From the NCBI GenBank assembly GCA_011065065.1, contig JAAKFL010000139.1:1-5481 (forward strand): a DNA stretch of 5,481 nucleotides, written 5' to 3'. Shown here piece by piece: positions 5,017 to 5,481 of this stretch. The stretch comes from Chlamydiota bacterium (GTDB taxonomy: Bacteria > Chlamydiota > Chlamydiia > Chlamydiales > SLFE01). Made by a program: the position numbers and the translations under genes. The notes under the pieces are model-generated. The model saw only the letters and a list, made by a program, of their open reading frames with translations. It was not told where the DNA came from and made no database searches. Position 1 is the stretch's first letter, and the number at the start of each line of letters is the position of its first letter.

Positions 5017-5087
5017 TGATAGTGGTCATACGTGACATATTGATTTGTTTACTGAATAAGTCAATAAGTCACGTCTGACCACTATCT
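5017..5087 (+). repeat. REP/MITE-like hairpin element, copy 2
   Basis: Same orientation, arm length and TACTG loop (5050-5054) as the copy at 3001-3071, with five differences. Two of these (T5023 and A5081 against G3007 and C3065) face each other in the stem and turn a G-C pair into a T-A pair, keeping the fold. A third (C5072 for T3056) turns a wobble into a G-C pair. The outermost T-T pair and T5029/C5075 are mismatched. The copy sits just upstream of the methyltransferase operon and between it and the divergent 65-codon ORF. Confidence 0.9.
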
Positions 5088-5116
5088 TAAAAAGGAAATT
5101 TGGTATGTTTTATAAT
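5087..5116 (+). promoter_or_regulatory. Promoter candidate for the 65-codon ORF
   Basis: A perfect TATAAT lies at 5111-5116. TTAAAA at 5087-5092, four of six consensus bases, sits 18 bp upstream and abuts the end of the second hairpin element, so the element may have supplied or displaced part of the promoter. The leader to the ATG at 5206 would be about 80 nt. Confidence 0.3.
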
Positions 5117-5205
5117 TTTTTATCGTTTCAAAAGTGTTTTACTATTGAAAATAAAGTGTATTTATATTAAAAATGTTTTTAATGATACTTTAAAAGGAGT
5201 TTATC

Positions 5206-5403
5206 ATGCAAAATATTAATAGCTTAGAAGAACTAAATAATATGTACCTAAATTATCAAACAACTATCAATTCTATCAATAGCGTAGCTTTAGCCAACCA
5301 AAACCTAAGCAACCTTATGGGTTTTGATTTTGACACCACCCCATACATCGACGCCATACAACCGCTTCTCAAAATCTATACAAATCTAATCACGACCGTA
5401 TAG
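5206..5403 (+). CDS. Unknown 65-residue protein
   Basis: ATG 5206 follows AAGGAG (5194-5199) at 6 nt, a near-ideal ribosome binding site, and the frame closes at TAG 5401-5403. The protein is rich in Asn, Leu, Ile and Thr (NINSLEELNNMYLNYQ, SINSVALANQNLSNLM), poor in charged residues, and predicted helical with a short acidic break (FDFDTTPYIDA). No signal peptide, membrane span or known motif is visible. It diverges from the methyltransferase operon, separated from it by the second hairpin element and about 280 bp. It may be a small secreted or structural protein, or a truncated remnant of a longer one. I do not recognise it. Confidence 0.6.
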   Translation: MQNINSLEELNNMYLNYQTTINSINSVALANQNLSNLMGFDFDTTPYIDAIQPLLKIYTNLITTV

Positions 5404-5481
5404 ACACGCTAGCCAAGCAGTTCTGCTAACGATTCACGTGTTGGAATCTCACCAACAATTTCTGAGGTTTACCATCACGCT

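Noticed and set aside
5409..5468. Minus-strand stretch reading SEIVGEIPTRESLAELLG before a stop
   Set aside because: It looks protein-like but spans only 19 codons, has no start codon and a stop directly upstream; it may be a remnant but cannot be supported.

Overview
The window looks like accessory DNA from an obligate intracellular, amoeba-associated bacterium. A Chlamydiales relative (Parachlamydia/Waddlia-like) is my best guess, but this rests on inference. The main clue is a bacterial gene with a textbook eukaryotic F-box at its N-terminus. AT-rich intergenic DNA, palindromic repeats and gene remnants agree with it. No rRNA or housekeeping gene is present to fix the taxonomy.

Layout. 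Positions 1-1109 (minus strand, cut by the window edge) hold most of a secreted PAP2/vanadium-haloperoxidase-type enzyme with its full set of active-site motifs. It is visibly richer in G+C than the rest and may be the older backbone. The divergent intergenic region carries a short palindrome, a hairpin and three TGTTATAT boxes spaced exactly 10 bp apart. The boxes precede a 24-codon ORF, probably a toxin remnant, that is coupled to a 166-residue helix-turn-helix protein of antitoxin type (1396-1896). A tRNA 3'-end-like fragment lies between this gene and the convergent F-box gene (2046-2801, minus), which has a good sigma-70-type promoter.

The right half is a minus-strand operon: two different class I SAM-dependent methyltransferases (4925-4080 and 4083-3304) joined by an ATGA overlap, then a 72-residue unknown protein (3271-3053). 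Two direct copies of a 71-nt near-perfect hairpin element bracket the operon, at 3001-3071 and 5017-5087. The element looks like a REP or MITE. The two copies differ by a compensatory base-pair change, and truncated copies are nested beside the first. The first copy supplies the last codons and stop of the 72-residue gene. The first methyltransferase has an in-frame 96-bp tandem duplication (32 residues) over its beta-5 region. A 65-codon unknown ORF with a strong ribosome binding site (5206-5403, plus) follows the second hairpin.

How the parts relate. The F-box protein is probably a host-directed effector. The helix-turn-helix locus is probably a decayed toxin-antitoxin module that still controls itself. 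The methyltransferase operon is a possible repeat-flanked passenger cassette whose substrate cannot be read from sequence alone.
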